Shown here piece after piece: positions 52,989 through 64,000 of a DNA stretch of 64,000 nucleotides. Source of the DNA: Chamaecrista fasciculata (taxonomy: Eukaryota > Streptophyta > Magnoliopsida > Fabales > Fabaceae); the NCBI GenBank assembly GCA_003254925.1, contig QANZ01042139.1:16948-80947 (forward strand), written 5' to 3'. The number at the start of each line of letters is the position of its first letter. The stretch's first letter is position 1. The position numbers were made by a program, and so were the translations under genes. Under the pieces are notes generated by a model. The model saw only the letters and a program-made list of their open reading frames with translations, was not told the DNA's origin and searched no databases.

Positions 52989-54897
52989 TTACACCTCGTG
53001 TGCTGCTATTTCTGCAGGCTGATCACACGATTTCACTGACCCATTCATTGCCTCATTTGTAATTTCCGAGATTAAAGCCTCCCTCAATTTTTCATTAACT
53101 TTGGGACATGACGTGACTGCTTTCTTCCTAGGATACAGTACATAGTGTTGCAACATAAATACACAATCGTAGAATATAGTTACCTGCAATATTCATTCAC
53201 GCCAATAATTCAATTTTCTAGTGATTTTTGAGTTGTGTCAAAAAAAAAAAAAAAGGAATCAGAAGTTGAAGTCATCATAATTAGTACCAAGGATATCATA
53301 ACTTTCCCAATGTTCCCATAGAAGTTCACCCATGAACCTGGAAACGCACCAAGTGATTAAAAATGATACTATGATATTACTGTTGAAGAAAAAAAGAATT
53401 GAAGTGATAGCGATTATTGACTAACCTTGATCTATAGATTGGACAGCCATTTGTGAAAAATTGAAAACTCCTCCTGAGAAATCCAGTAGAATACTACCGA
53501 TGCTGAATCCGTCTGTGCTCTTTCGCAAGAAGTTCATGAGTGCCTATATATATATATATTATTATCAAATTATGATATATCAATGTTTATGGCTTACTAA
53601 TGAAGCAGAAGTGGTGATTGTGAAATAAGTGATGATATTATCAACTTAAGTCATATCATAAATATTTATGATGGAATCAATTATTAAGTATAGCAAAACA
53701 AGGAGGGAAAGTAACTATGATTTCTGACCTGAGGAAAATATTTGATGAGTGTCATACACACTTGAATTGAGCTGCGGTATGATTGATTCCCCACATGATG
53801 TTAAAAACGAAGATCAAAACCACTAATCAGCACGCAATAAAAGTTAATTTATAATAAAAGATTCCTGCCATAATTCTCTTGAAATTAAAGACCCCAAAAC
53901 AGAACAGACAAATATTGTGCATTATTATTTATTTAGTGGACAGCTGTGAACATGCATCAACTAACACCTACCTCAAATATGCTAACTAATATCTAGTTGT
54001 AGCTTCGCCTAAAAAGAAACTAAATATTAAAAAAAAAAAAAAAAGAATCGAACATAACATATCAAACGTGAGAGGATGCTATTGTGATATAAATATGGAT
54101 ATAAACCATGTTGAGAGTGATGAAGTTACTTAAAGATGGAGATGAGCCAAAGCCAAGAGTGGTTGGGTAATGCTATGAAAAAGCAAATTGCAGCAGAGAG
54201 CCACACCACAGAGACGATACCAATTGCATATTTGGAGAATTTCTGATCCCCACGCTGCAATAATCACATCACATGGAAGAGAACATCTATCATATGTAAC
54301 ATGTTTAAATACAAAACAGCTCTCTAATCTAATTCTCTAGGAACAATTGGAAGAATACTTACTTCATAGAATGCAATTTGGAGCAAGATAATGAAGTGAA
54401 TTATAACCGAATAGATGGAGAAAGCGACATCATTAGCAGCCACGGGAATCATCTGAAATTAAAGGAGATTATTAAGAAGCAAGATTTATGAATTATGATT
54501 GAGGCAGACATTATTATATTAGAGGAGGAGATTATGATTAAGATTTAAGAAACCTGTCCAAAGCCATATTTCTGGAAATACTGCTTCTGAATAACAGGGC
54601 TGAAGTAGAGGGATGCGTTGTAGATGAGATAGGATGTGTGCTTTGTCAAGTTGAGAATCTCGAAATCAAAGTTAAATCCCACCACACTGAATCCAACCCA
54701 AAACACTTATGATTAAGAATTAAGAAGAAGGATATTAGAAACACAAGAAACGAAGAATGAAAGAATCAAAGGTTTTACCTTTTCCTGCGAAAGTTTAAGA
54801 TAAGTTGAGGGTAACCACCCATGGCCCATGAAATGAAAGCTGACCAACCCAGAAATTTGTAAGCCAATTCCAGAGGAATTGAATTCCAGGAAACCAT
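52989..54897 (-). CDS. Cystinosin homologue, copy A (PQ-loop transporter)
   Basis: Proton-coupled exporter of cystine from the lysosome-like vacuole, by homology to cystinosin. Eight exons on the minus strand: 54779-54897, 54554-54686, 54363-54452, 54130-54254, 53729-53771, 53426-53543, 53288-53337 and 52989-53183, all GT-AG, joining to 290 residues. Seven membrane helices are expected. The first PQ motif is [10 protein letters not shown] at about residues 27-36; the second is IKYFPQALMNF at about 149-160. [14 protein letters not shown] and [15 protein letters not shown] are the conserved post-PQ segments. VAANDVAFS carries the conserved Asn-Asp of the family. The C-terminal tail is hydrophilic and divergent from copy B. 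Exon lengths 1-7 equal those of copy B exactly (119, 133, 90, 125, 43, 118 and 50 nt). Confidence 0.92.
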
Positions 54898-55919
54898 GTT
54901 TGTCTCTCTTTCTCTGTCTTCTCGACAATTTTCCTTTTTAAGTGTGAGATATGGCAACACTCATTTTTCCTTTATTGGCTTAATTCCTGCCTTCCTGCTG
55001 ATGCTACTTTATCTGAATTGTTTATTTTTTCTGATGTGACTGGCTATGTAATTTTAATTGTATTCGCTCCACAAATCTAACCATATTCATTTGGAGATGA
55101 GAATACCTGCAAGCCAAAGCCACCATGATGTCTTTTTTTTTATTTTTTTATCATTTTTTTGAAAGCAACTTGCAGGCCTCCACTACTATGACTGATAGTG
55201 TTCTACTAGTCTATTGTATGTATGCCCATGAAGGATTTTGTCTTGTTAGTTGTTACCGCTGAATTTTCTATTAGAGAATGAAAGTTTTCTTTTCTTGACA
55301 AATTAATATTTAAATGAATTACTCCTCACGCACGTGATGGTGAAACATGTAAGGTCAAATCAAATCACATATGGAGCAGCAAATGTATGTGATAGGATAT
55401 CAACAAGTTAACCATCGCCACAGCTCACAAAATATCTTAGGATTCCTTTTTTATTCCATCTAATACTAACTGCAAGGTAAGCTATTTTAGTTTAGCCTTT
55501 ACTGGTTGATAACAATTAACACAAGGGAAGGAATCTCCTTCTTTCTTACTTCTTTTCCTTTATGAATCATGCCTGTCTTTTGTCTATCCGTTTTCAACCA
55601 TTTAAACAAAGACTAATCTCATATTCTCATCGGAGATAAGACTACAAGGGTGACAAAACTCTCCTACCCAGTTTTAATGTAATTACATTCTCAAGTTTCA
55701 AACTCGAGAATCCCTAACCAGTTGATCCATGTGCTAGGTTCGTGGTACAAATTAATCTCTTTCTATATATGCATAAAAGTTAATTACATGAAAAATACAA
55801 AGTAGTTTCCCAGCTTGAAAACTGCTATACATGCACAAAAGATTAATAACATGAAAATTACTGCATCCACTGCTAGAGTTTAAGGACTGGGTATTGTATT
55901 GTATTGTAAAAACAATGTC
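54898..55919. other. Spacer between the cystinosin copies
   Basis: About 1.0 kb that must contain the promoter of copy A and the 3' UTR of copy B. It is AT-rich, with no open frame or repeat I can name. Confidence 0.5.
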
Positions 55920-57967
55920 TCACACTTCTGCTACTGCTGGAGGCTTATCACAACATTTCTCTGAACCTTTGATTAGTTGATCTGTAACATCTTTTGGACT
56001 TTTGGAGATTAAAGGCTCCCTCATTTTTTCATTATCTTTGTGACTAACAACAGCTTTCTTCCCACGATACAGTACATAGTGTTGAAACATCAATACTGAG
56101 TCATAGAATAAAGTTACCTGCATTAACACCAATTTCACTGTAATGCTAATCCTTTCAATTCAAAATCTTTAGTAATTCAGTTTTGTCTGCCATATGAGTT
56201 TTCATTTCTGTCACAAAGAAAGGAATCAGAATTTGAAGCTAATATGGAGGAGATAAGGATTTCATATATTGTTCATACCAAGGATATCATAACTTTCCCA
56301 ATGTTTCCATAGAAGTTCATCCATGAACCTGAAAATAAAGCAAGTTTAAAATAATTTTGCACTGAAAAAAAAAGTGATGGCAAGGCCTAATTTGCTATCA
56401 TATGAAAATGTGGGATTCAGAAACCTTGATCTAAAGATTGGACAACCATTTGTGAACAATTGAAGACTCCTCCTGAGAAATCAAGTAGAACACCACCGAT
56501 GCTGAATCCATCAGTGCTCTTTCGCAAGAAGTTCATGAATGCCTATATATAGAAATTGTGAAAAAGCAATGATACTATCAACTTAGATGAGTAGATCTAT
56601 CATAAACTCTAATTAAGATATAATTTGATATAAATAGTGTTTTATTAATTTTATTGAAGTTAGTACTATTGATCTGACTTCATTTTTATGTAACTATCGA
56701 TTATGTTATAATAATAAATCTAATAAAATTTATAATTATAAGTTGTATGCTACACCTGGGCTTATAATGTCATTACTGTTATGAAAAAAAATTAGGGAGG
56801 AAAGGCATTGTGACCTGAGGAAAATATTTGATGACTGTCAAGCATACTTGAATTGAGCTGCAGTGCAATTGAATCCCATATAATGTTAATCAGAAAATTA
56901 ACCACTAATAAATCAGCACATAAACGGAATTAGGAAAACAGAGAATTCTTTTGTTCTCTTGAAAGACCCCCATCATAGAACAGCCACATATTCTGCATCA
57001 TTTCTTACAGAAAAGCTCTGAACTTTCATAAACTACAAACTACATCAACTTTTAAGAAAGGTGACATCAAAAATTAAATGTGTCCATGGGGTTCAGTGAA
57101 TTAGAGTTTTGGCCCCAACCATCATAGTTATTAATTAATAATTAGTTCTCACTATAACATGCATGATGCACCTAAAACTTTCAGATAAATTAGAGTGAAT
57201 AGTCATCAGAAGTTGAACTTACTTAAGGATGGAGATGAACCAAAGCCAAGACTGATTTGGTAATGCTATGAGAAAACAAATTACAGAACATAACAACACC
57301 AGAGAGACTAATCCAATGGCATATTTGGAGAATTTCTGACCCCCACGCTGCAGATATATATATAGTCACGTGAAAACAAGAGCATTTAACATAACATGCT
57401 TGAATCATCATTCAAGAGCTGAGAAGGGAATGTTTAAGTACATACTTGATAGATTGCAATTTGACACAAGACGAGCGAGGTCATTACGAGAGCATATGCG
57501 GAGAAAGCAACATCATTAGCAGCCACAGGAATCATCTGAAATGAAAAGATCTTGAGAAATGATTGGGGAGGTAGGAGGATGTAGTTTATTAATTAATTAA
57601 TTAATTAGCATAAGCACAAACCTGTCCATAGCCGTATTTCTCAAAGTACTGCTTCTGAATAGCAGAGCTGAAGTAGAGGGAGGCATTGTAGATGAGATAG
57701 CACAAGAACTTTGTCAAGTTCAGAAGCTCAAAATCAAGGTTCAAGCCTACCACACTGAGTTCCATGGCCCATGCATGATGCAACATTTTTTGAGAAGATT
57801 AAAACACAAGAAAGGTTTTGGGATTAAAAAGTAATAATAGTATGGTACCTTTTCCGATGAAAGTTGAGGATGATTTGTGGGAAACCAGAGATGCCCCAGG
57901 AAATGAAAGTTAACCAACCTAGTATTTGGTATGTCACTTGCAGAGGAATTGAATTCCAGGAAGCCAT
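55920..57967 (-). CDS. Cystinosin homologue, copy B (PQ-loop transporter)
   Basis: Tandem paralog of copy A. Exons: 57849-57967, 57622-57754, 57446-57535, 57223-57347, 56815-56857, 56425-56542, 56279-56328 and 55920-56117, giving 291 residues. It begins [14 protein letters not shown], closer to the Arabidopsis start ([10 protein letters not shown]) than copy A. The first PQ motif is [10 protein letters not shown], with Phe in place of Tyr before PQ, and the second is [19 protein letters not shown] is intact. Helix 3-4 segments are more diverged than in copy A ([17 protein letters not shown]). The tail reads KPPAVAEV. All splice sites and the frame are intact, so it should be functional. The shared exon structure shows duplication of the complete gene. 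Confidence 0.92.
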
Positions 57968-59950
57968 TTCTGTCTGGAGTTTTTGCTTCTATTCCAACAT
58001 TGAGTTATAGTTATAGGATAGGGAATTAGGGAACACTGACTTTTCTATTTTTTTTTTTTGTTGGCTTATTCTATATTTCATTTCTTGGAATTGTTTGCTA
58101 TTTATGCATTTGGTCCAGAAAAGTAACCAAATTCATTTAGGGGTTGAGTTGAGCAAATCACCAAGCAATCTTGATCAAGACTGTTTTTATCGTTTTTTGC
58201 TTATGAATGACAGAATACTATTGGGGGGAATTCAATCAACCTGTTGAAAATTTTAGATAATGACATCTCACATACATCAGACTTTCTAGTTTTTAGCATT
58301 CTTCATGATTCTACTAGTCTTACTTATCATTTTCCTTGACCTTCTTACTGTATTGAGACGTGCCAATTTAAACCATTGTCTTTTTTCAAATGTTTTACAA
58401 TGATTCTTCCTTCGTTCCCTATCGGTATGAACAAGTTACACCTCGTTCTCTTATTGGGGTATTACGCACAGTTTGACTTGTCAATCTATATATATCTCAC
58501 CTTTTTTTGTCTTATTTCTCAATATATCATACTTTTCATTAATCTCCACATGTCCACCAAAAAAAAAAATAGTCTCCAGATATGACGAATATGAATTCTG
58601 ATGGGTAAAACTTTCATTTTAGTTTTCTTCTCTAATGTGGCATTCTTGTACTAAAAAGTATAAAGCATCACAAACAAAAATTTAGAACACAAGACACTTG
58701 GTTAAACATCTACCCAAAAAAATTAGAATAAATTAATAATTCAGTTTTAATTTTTTAAAATATTCAAATTGTATATTTTTTTTATTTTTTTATGGGTTAA
58801 AGAATATATTATTTGATTTTTTCAACAAAATGTATTATTGAATTTTTTAAAAATTGAATTATCAACTTAATAATTTTTTAAGAATTAAATTATTAATTTA
58901 CTCAAAAAAATTATATATTCCGAGTTAACATCACGTGCTACATTTCCATTATCATTAGTGAGATTAAATTTTTTCGAGGACCAATATTTTATTATATTGT
59001 TTTTAATTTAGACGTTTACATTGTCTTTCAACGCGAGACGTTCAGGCAGCGCCACAGCGGCATAGCGACTTAAATTAGTTTTATAGAAAATAAATAGTAT
59101 TAAAATTTAGTAATTAATAATTGTAATGCATGGGTCGAAAAGTCAATAATTTAACGACACTTTTTTCAATTACCTACTTTAACTAACAATAGCTCAGCAC
59201 ATTAAAAGGAATTAATCAATTATGTACATTTCCTTCTTCGATTTCAACAAAAATATCATCTTCACTTTGAAAGCTCTTATTGTTACAATTAAATCTCAGA
59301 TGTTTCAACATCTCTGCAGAATCTATTCAATGCTGAACCAATTTGAGGGTTTTACTTGCTCGACATGGCCCATACATAAAATTAGAAAATTAGATCAATA
59401 AAGTATAAAAGAAAAACCCATGAACCCGCATATACCGGTTCCAACCAATTCGCTCTTTGCAGGATCATTTTTCTTTCCTTGATTTTCATGTACAAAAGGG
59501 GCATCATCATAAGCTAGAATGGAACATGACACTCTGGCCAAAACAAAAAAGAATGGAACATGACACAGTGAGACCCAAACATACAAAAGTAACAAAGCTT
59601 GAGAGATTTCAAATTCCCACATAGACTCCCAAAGGTTTAGTCAGAATTCTCCCATGACTTAGACAAAACATGATGCAGGTAATCCTTTTAAGTTTTAACT
59701 TCTGGGTTAGAGTAAAAATAAAGCTCATAAGAAAACGGATAGGGCAACCAATAACCAATTCATGAGAATAGGTTGTACTCATAGTTAGTTGGATAACACA
59801 GACAAAAAAGATTAGTTGGAAGTTGAAACCCAATTTTTTACAAAAGGGGCTGAAAACAGCAATGGAAAACTTATTAGTTACATTGCATGGGTGTGCTGTT
59901 ACCCACATGCCACATTCAAAGGAAATTACAGAAACTCGAGCTTTAGCAAC
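57968..59950. other. Spacer between cystinosin copy B and SDH2
   Basis: The presumed promoter of copy B is followed by AT-rich DNA and the SDH2 3' UTR (about 59400-59950). Positions 58715-58916 form an imperfect AT-rich inverted repeat (left AAATTAATAATTCAGTTTTA, right AATTATTAATTTACTC region) that may be a small MITE. Confidence 0.45.
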
Positions 59951-62386
59951 TCACGACTGAAGGCGTTTAATATTTGAAATTTGCTTTCCTGGGTTTAAGC
60001 CCTTTGGGCAGGCACGAGCGCAGTTCAATATCGTGTGGCAGCGGTAGAGCTTGAATTCATCGTTAATGGCCTCCAATCGCTCCTTAGTGTACTCATCACG
60101 ACTGTCACTTATCCACCTGCAATAGCATCACAGACAATACATTAGCTTTTGACAACCCAAAAAAATAGAACACATTAGATTTTGACAACAGTAGTCAACC
60201 CAAACAAAAATTGGAAAAAAAAAAAAGTTTCCTAATTGAAATGCACCATTCTCTTTGCTGAATAATATTACCTTCCAACCTTATGCAGATATATATATAT
60301 TTATGCAACAAGAGATGAGAGAGAGAGAAGAATCGATGGATCCATATATTGTAAAAGAATATGACAGGAAACTGTCTCTCAATGTGGATAAATTGAAGTG
60401 TAACTGTTACAGAGCCTACTATTCAAAAAGTATGTGCTATTCGACTTAAATAAAACAAACTTCAGACCAAGGTTCTAAATCTTCTAGTTATCTCATTCAG
60501 AAAATGAAAAAGGAAGGCTTCAGGATGATGAAAAAATATATAACAGAAATTTTGAAATGAAAAGCAACTTAAAGACAAACTAATCATATGCATAGCTTCA
60601 CCAAACACGCCTAAAATAACAGCAGTGTTATGTTACACATGCAGAGTGCCATAAACTAGATGAATTATTAACATAAACTTGAACTCCCAATCCCAAATAC
60701 AAATATTTAACGCAAGGAAATGATTGTTTGGGGAAGAGTCTAACGCCCTGCCCTGACCGTGTTATACTAGATCATACCATCACCAACTGATTAAAACTTT
60801 TCATAAATAAGGTGGGAGAATCTTAGGTATTGATTTAAGTATGACCAAGGATAATTAGTTTAGTCGATTAAAAGGGCCATCTTAAGAATGCAAAGGCCTA
60901 TAGCAGCTTTCCAATGTAAATGATCACCCGTGGACCACCACCGTGTGTAATATACTTCTAGACGCTTATTGAAGTCTGAAAATGACAAGGGTAAGAGAGC
61001 CCAAGAGGTGACTGGTGAGTAATCCTCATGATCAATGTCAACAGCAAGGCGGATTTACCAAATATATTACAAAAGCAACAGTATATTGATACTAATACTC
61101 AGTGATAGTTCTCTCCAAACAATTTAAAGCAGAATACTTTTTTGTAAAAATAGAGAGTAGAAACTTATTTAAAACAAGAACAAAAAACAAGCCAAACTCC
61201 AAATTCTATTCTACCCATAGAAATTCCTAACGTATGACCCTATTCCCTCTCAGTTTCTTCAAGACAAAAAAACAAAGCTCTTTCACAATTGCTGGAATAC
61301 AGACCAAAACATAAGAAGAGGATATGCATAACAAAAGGATTCTATGAAAAGCAACTCTCTGGAAGATATACTTCACCAAAGGACCCAGCTAAAGCTTCTA
61401 CATAGTATAAAGTCTCCAGTTATCTTCCACATAACAATGTCTCAACTTGCCCTTTGAACTAATCCTCGATTGGCAATTGCCACTCGAATATCAGAAAAAC
61501 TCGTATAGCCCAGTTCATAATAAACCCTCAATAACATCTAAACAACAAGCAAAAATGAAAACAGGCATGAAAAACGAATGCACAGAAGATATCATATTCA
61601 TACCCAGTAAACATAGACGAGTTCGCATAAACGAAGCATTGCACAACCACATTATGTCGTTGCATGTCCATCAACTTAAACTTGGTAAAAACTAAAAACA
61701 CAAACTGAAAAAAGCATCCGTTACCTATTAGCGTGAAGTAAAGCGGCGGGACCAAGATAGGACTCAGGGTTCCACCAGTAGCTAGGGCAGGATGTACTAC
61801 AGCATGCGCACAGTATACACTCGTACATCCCATCAAGCTTAGCCCTATCCTTTTTGCTCTGTAGTATCTCCTTCCCAGGAACGGGAGGCGAGTTTTTCCT
61901 CTTAAGCCAGGGCTCAATACTCTTGTACTGATTGTAGAAATTGGTCATATCCACCACCAGATCCTTGACCACAAACATATGAGGCAAAGGAGTGATCATA
62001 GAGGAGGCTCCAGAAGATATCTTCGTCAAGCAAGCTAACCCATTACAACCATCAATGTTCATGGCGCAGGAGCCACAGATACCCTCGCGGCAAGACCTGC
62101 GAAAAGTGAGGGAAGGGTCGATCTCATTCTTGATTTTGATCAAGGCGTCAAGGACCATAGGCCCACACTCCTTGAGATTGATCTTGTACTCCTGAAGCTC
62201 GGGCTTCGATGGATTTTCGGGATTCCATCGGTAGATTTGGAAGGTCTTGAAGCTGGCGGTGTCCCGAGCCGAGGGCTCAACTTGCTGGGCTTGAGCTTCG
62301 GAAGCGTGAGCTCGAATCCTGATCAGTGAACATGCTGGCCAAGATGAAACCCTAGAAACCGCCCTCTTCAATATCCCCGTCGCCAT
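59951..62386 (-). CDS. SDH2: Succinate dehydrogenase iron-sulfur subunit, mitochondrial (complex II)
   Basis: Carries electrons from the flavoprotein SDH1 to ubiquinone in complex II, inner mitochondrial membrane, linking the TCA cycle and respiration. Exons 61725-62386 and 59951-60116 join inside an Arg codon (LLHANR then WISDSRDEY), giving 275 residues. The N-terminal 25-40 residues are basic and rich in Ser, Ala and Arg, a mitochondrial presequence. The 2Fe-2S ligands are Cys99, Cys104, Cys107 and Cys119 in [19 protein letters not shown]. The 4Fe-4S/3Fe-4S region starts at Cys190 ([16 protein letters not shown]) and is completed by [18 protein letters not shown] in exon 2. The start is the ATG at 62384-62386 ([10 protein letters not shown]); a longer frame extends upstream to 62497 but lacks presequence character. 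The 1.6 kb intron contains no other gene. All ligands are present. Confidence 0.96.
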
Positions 62387-62571
62387 TTTTTCTTGCAGAA
62401 ACGGAGAGATAAAAGCAGAGTGAGAGACGGTGCTGCGATTTGGGAAAAGGAGAATCAGAAATGCTACAGGGCCACAGGGGGTAAAATCCAAGACCAAGAC
62501 ACCAAGACGACGAGAATGTTGGTTGACTATTATTTTAAGTCGCTTAAAACCTCATTTTGGCATTTGAATTA

Positions 62572-62846
62572 GGCCAAAAGTTCTATTTTGGTTCCCCAGT
62601 TATTCTCAGTATTCTAAATTGGTCCCCTAGTTATTTTTCATTCCATATTGGTCCCCCAATTATGCAAAACTTGACAAAGTTGATCCCTCTAACAGTTTCT
62701 ATCCATTTTTCTGTTAAAAAAAATTGATTTTTAACTCCTAAAAGTTTAAATTTTTTGCATCAAGTACCTTTTTCTCTATAATAAAACTAAATGTAAAAAA
62801 GAATAAATAATTTGGGGGTTCAATCTATTTTACACCAAAAAATAAT
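62572..62846 (+). repeat. One-armed dispersed repeat, copy 2
   Basis: It aligns with 25722-25995 in the same orientation. It starts GGCCAAAAGTTCTATTTTGG and includes TCCATATTGGTCCCCCAATT, CTAACAGTTTCTATCCATTT and TTTTTGCATCAAGTACC, ending near TTTTACACCAAAAAA. It lies about 180 bp upstream of the SDH2 start codon on the opposite side of its promoter, so it may limit or contribute to that promoter. Confidence 0.78.
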
Positions 62847-63484
62847 CCCAACCCAGCTTCCGCAAATGACTCACCTCTTTCATCCAAATCTTGCGACCTC
62901 GTCGTGGGTGGCACCGATTTTATTCCGCTGGCGGAAGCTGGGTTATGATTTCAACCAAGAGCAATGGAGAGGAATTATTTTTTGGTTCAATATTGCATCA
63001 ATCTTGCGAAATCGTAACCAAGACGACGGCGAGAAATTCAAGAGCGACGACGACGGTTACGATTCCGGCAACCCCATTTCGACGCCGTTCATGAATCCCG
63101 CGGCAACGAAGAGGGAATCTGGCAATCAGAATCAGAACCAATTTGCGATTCTGGATTTTGATTCTGGATCTGGGACATGCCTGTTGAAAGTTGAAGGCAT
63201 TGCTCCTAATTTCATCAAATCTATATACAAATCTATAGCTGCATTATACCGATTCAATCCATGGAAACGCTTGAAGCCTTGTCATTTTTTTTGTGTTCGT
63301 GTGGGTAAGGATTCTGATGGCCTATAAAGAAACAACATTTTCCATGTGTTTAATTCATTGGTGGTGATGGAGGTGATCGATATTGGGTTCCACATGTTTA
63401 GATCAGAGAATGATGCTAAGAAAATGACACGATCGATCGATTCCGGCAACCCCATGTCGGAATGAGAAGAGAGAGAGAGGGGGN
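62847..63484 (+). other. Unassigned GC-richer segment with an open frame and short inverted repeats
   Basis: An open frame at 62812-63327 begins in repeat DNA but has more codon-like composition from about 62930, reading NQEQWRGIIFWFNIASIL, then an Asp/Asn/Ser-rich stretch and FNPWKRLKPCHF. I recognise no family. A perfect 14-bp inverted pair, AACCCAGCTTCCGC and GCGGAAGCTGGGTT, lies at 62860-62873 and 62931-62944. A second pair, ACCAAAAAATAAT and ATTATTTTTTGG, flanks it. GATTCCGGCAACCCCAT occurs at 63061 and again at 63439. It could be a gene first exon, a gene fragment captured by a transposon, or chance. Confidence 0.3.
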
Positions 63485-63890
63485 TAAATGATTTTTTATT
63501 CTATTTTGATTGTCAGACTCTTTCATTTATCCCATCATTAATTTTGTTTGTTTTTCTATCTTTTAATTAAATAGCTAAAATTAATCATTTATCTTTACAC
63601 ATGTCGGATAAATGAGTTCACTTATAAATTAAATAAATTCTTTTTATTTATAAATTGAAGATAAACTTTGATTATTTTTTAAGAAAATAATTCTTTCTCA
63701 TCTTACTAATTCACTTATTAAGACACACGCGAGAAAAATTATCTAGATCATATGTCCAGTTTAGAGATAACAACAGATATCAGACAAAATCATGACCAAG
63801 ACTAATAAAAAAGTAAGTGGAAAAGTTTACAGCCTAAAATAAAATAAAAAATAATTTAGAGATCAATAAGAAATTTACACCACGAGATTA
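63485..63890. repeat. Diverged partial copy of the 32358 foldback element
   Basis: The strings AATTCACTTATTA-GACA and GTCCAGTTTAGAGATAAC near 63710-63770 parallel AATTCACTTATTATGACA and GTCCAGGTTAGAGATAAC near 32675-32740, with similar T-rich sequence before them. The left end coincides with the single N at 63484, so the left arm is missing or collapsed. Confidence 0.5.
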
Positions 63891-63906
63891 ATGTTAGTTT
63901 TTTAAT

Positions 63907-64000
63907 GGCAAAAGCATTATTTTGGTCATCAAATTTTATACCAACTGTTAATCTTGTCTTCAATCTTTTTTACTGTCAATTTCATGTCTAATGTTTTACA
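63907..64000 (+). mobile_element. Start of a foldback MITE related to 40822-41350, cut by window end
   Basis: It begins GGCAAAAGCATTATTTTGG and continues with modules comparable to the 40822 element (CAAATTTTATACCAACTGTTAA, split by changes; TACTGTCAATTTCATGTC). The right arm would lie beyond the window. Confidence 0.6.

Overview
The window is nuclear DNA from a eudicot plant. The base composition is AT-rich, genes are split by GT-AG introns with long AT-rich spacers, and every recognisable protein is a plant ortholog (augmin subunit 6, R2R3-MYB, FAR1-related, WVD2-like, plant-type SDH2). The species cannot be fixed from the sequence. It is a draft assembly: one 398-base N gap (31614-32011), one 14-base gap (47233-47246) and single Ns at 6747, 37625, 41974, 44531, 51078, 52892 and 63484. 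Several of these Ns sit on collapsed or duplicated joins.

Left part, plus strand: AUGMIN subunit 6 (99-6548, last short exon not found), a PP2A B' regulatory subunit (9407-13172) and a CXE11-type carboxylesterase (15563-18750). A decayed exon cluster follows (21308-22428), possibly a PGAP1-like remnant. Two minus-strand genes come next: a C3HC4 RING protein with two MIU-like motifs (22865-24517) and a GT92/DUF23 glycosyltransferase (26993-28789).

Middle part: a MYB40-like R2R3-MYB (33702-35068) borders a repeat-rich stretch of about 8 kb (36.2-43.6 kb). That stretch holds a TRIM-like mini LTR element, an L1-type LINE with a collapsed interior, a 5'-truncated LINE copy with target duplications, and several long-TIR foldback elements.

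Right part: a nine-exon WVD2-like/TPX2-domain gene (43676-46950, plus). The minus strand then carries a FAR1-related transposase-derived regulator (47584-50019), two tandem cystinosin homologues (52989-54897 and 55920-57967) and mitochondrial SDH2 (59951-62386).

The genes are housekeeping and regulatory functions with no shared pathway: microtubule nucleation, phosphatase targeting, ester hydrolysis, ubiquitin signalling, cell-wall glycan synthesis, transcription, vacuolar/lysosomal cystine export and respiration. Their neighbourhood resembles, from memory, duplicated Arabidopsis blocks on chromosomes 3 and 5. The most unusual feature is a set of non-autonomous foldback elements whose arms are themselves tandem arrays of roughly 20-50 bp modules. 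Three of them have perfect 9-bp target duplications, which points to Mutator-type transposition. A Helitron family with two oppositely oriented copies is also clear.
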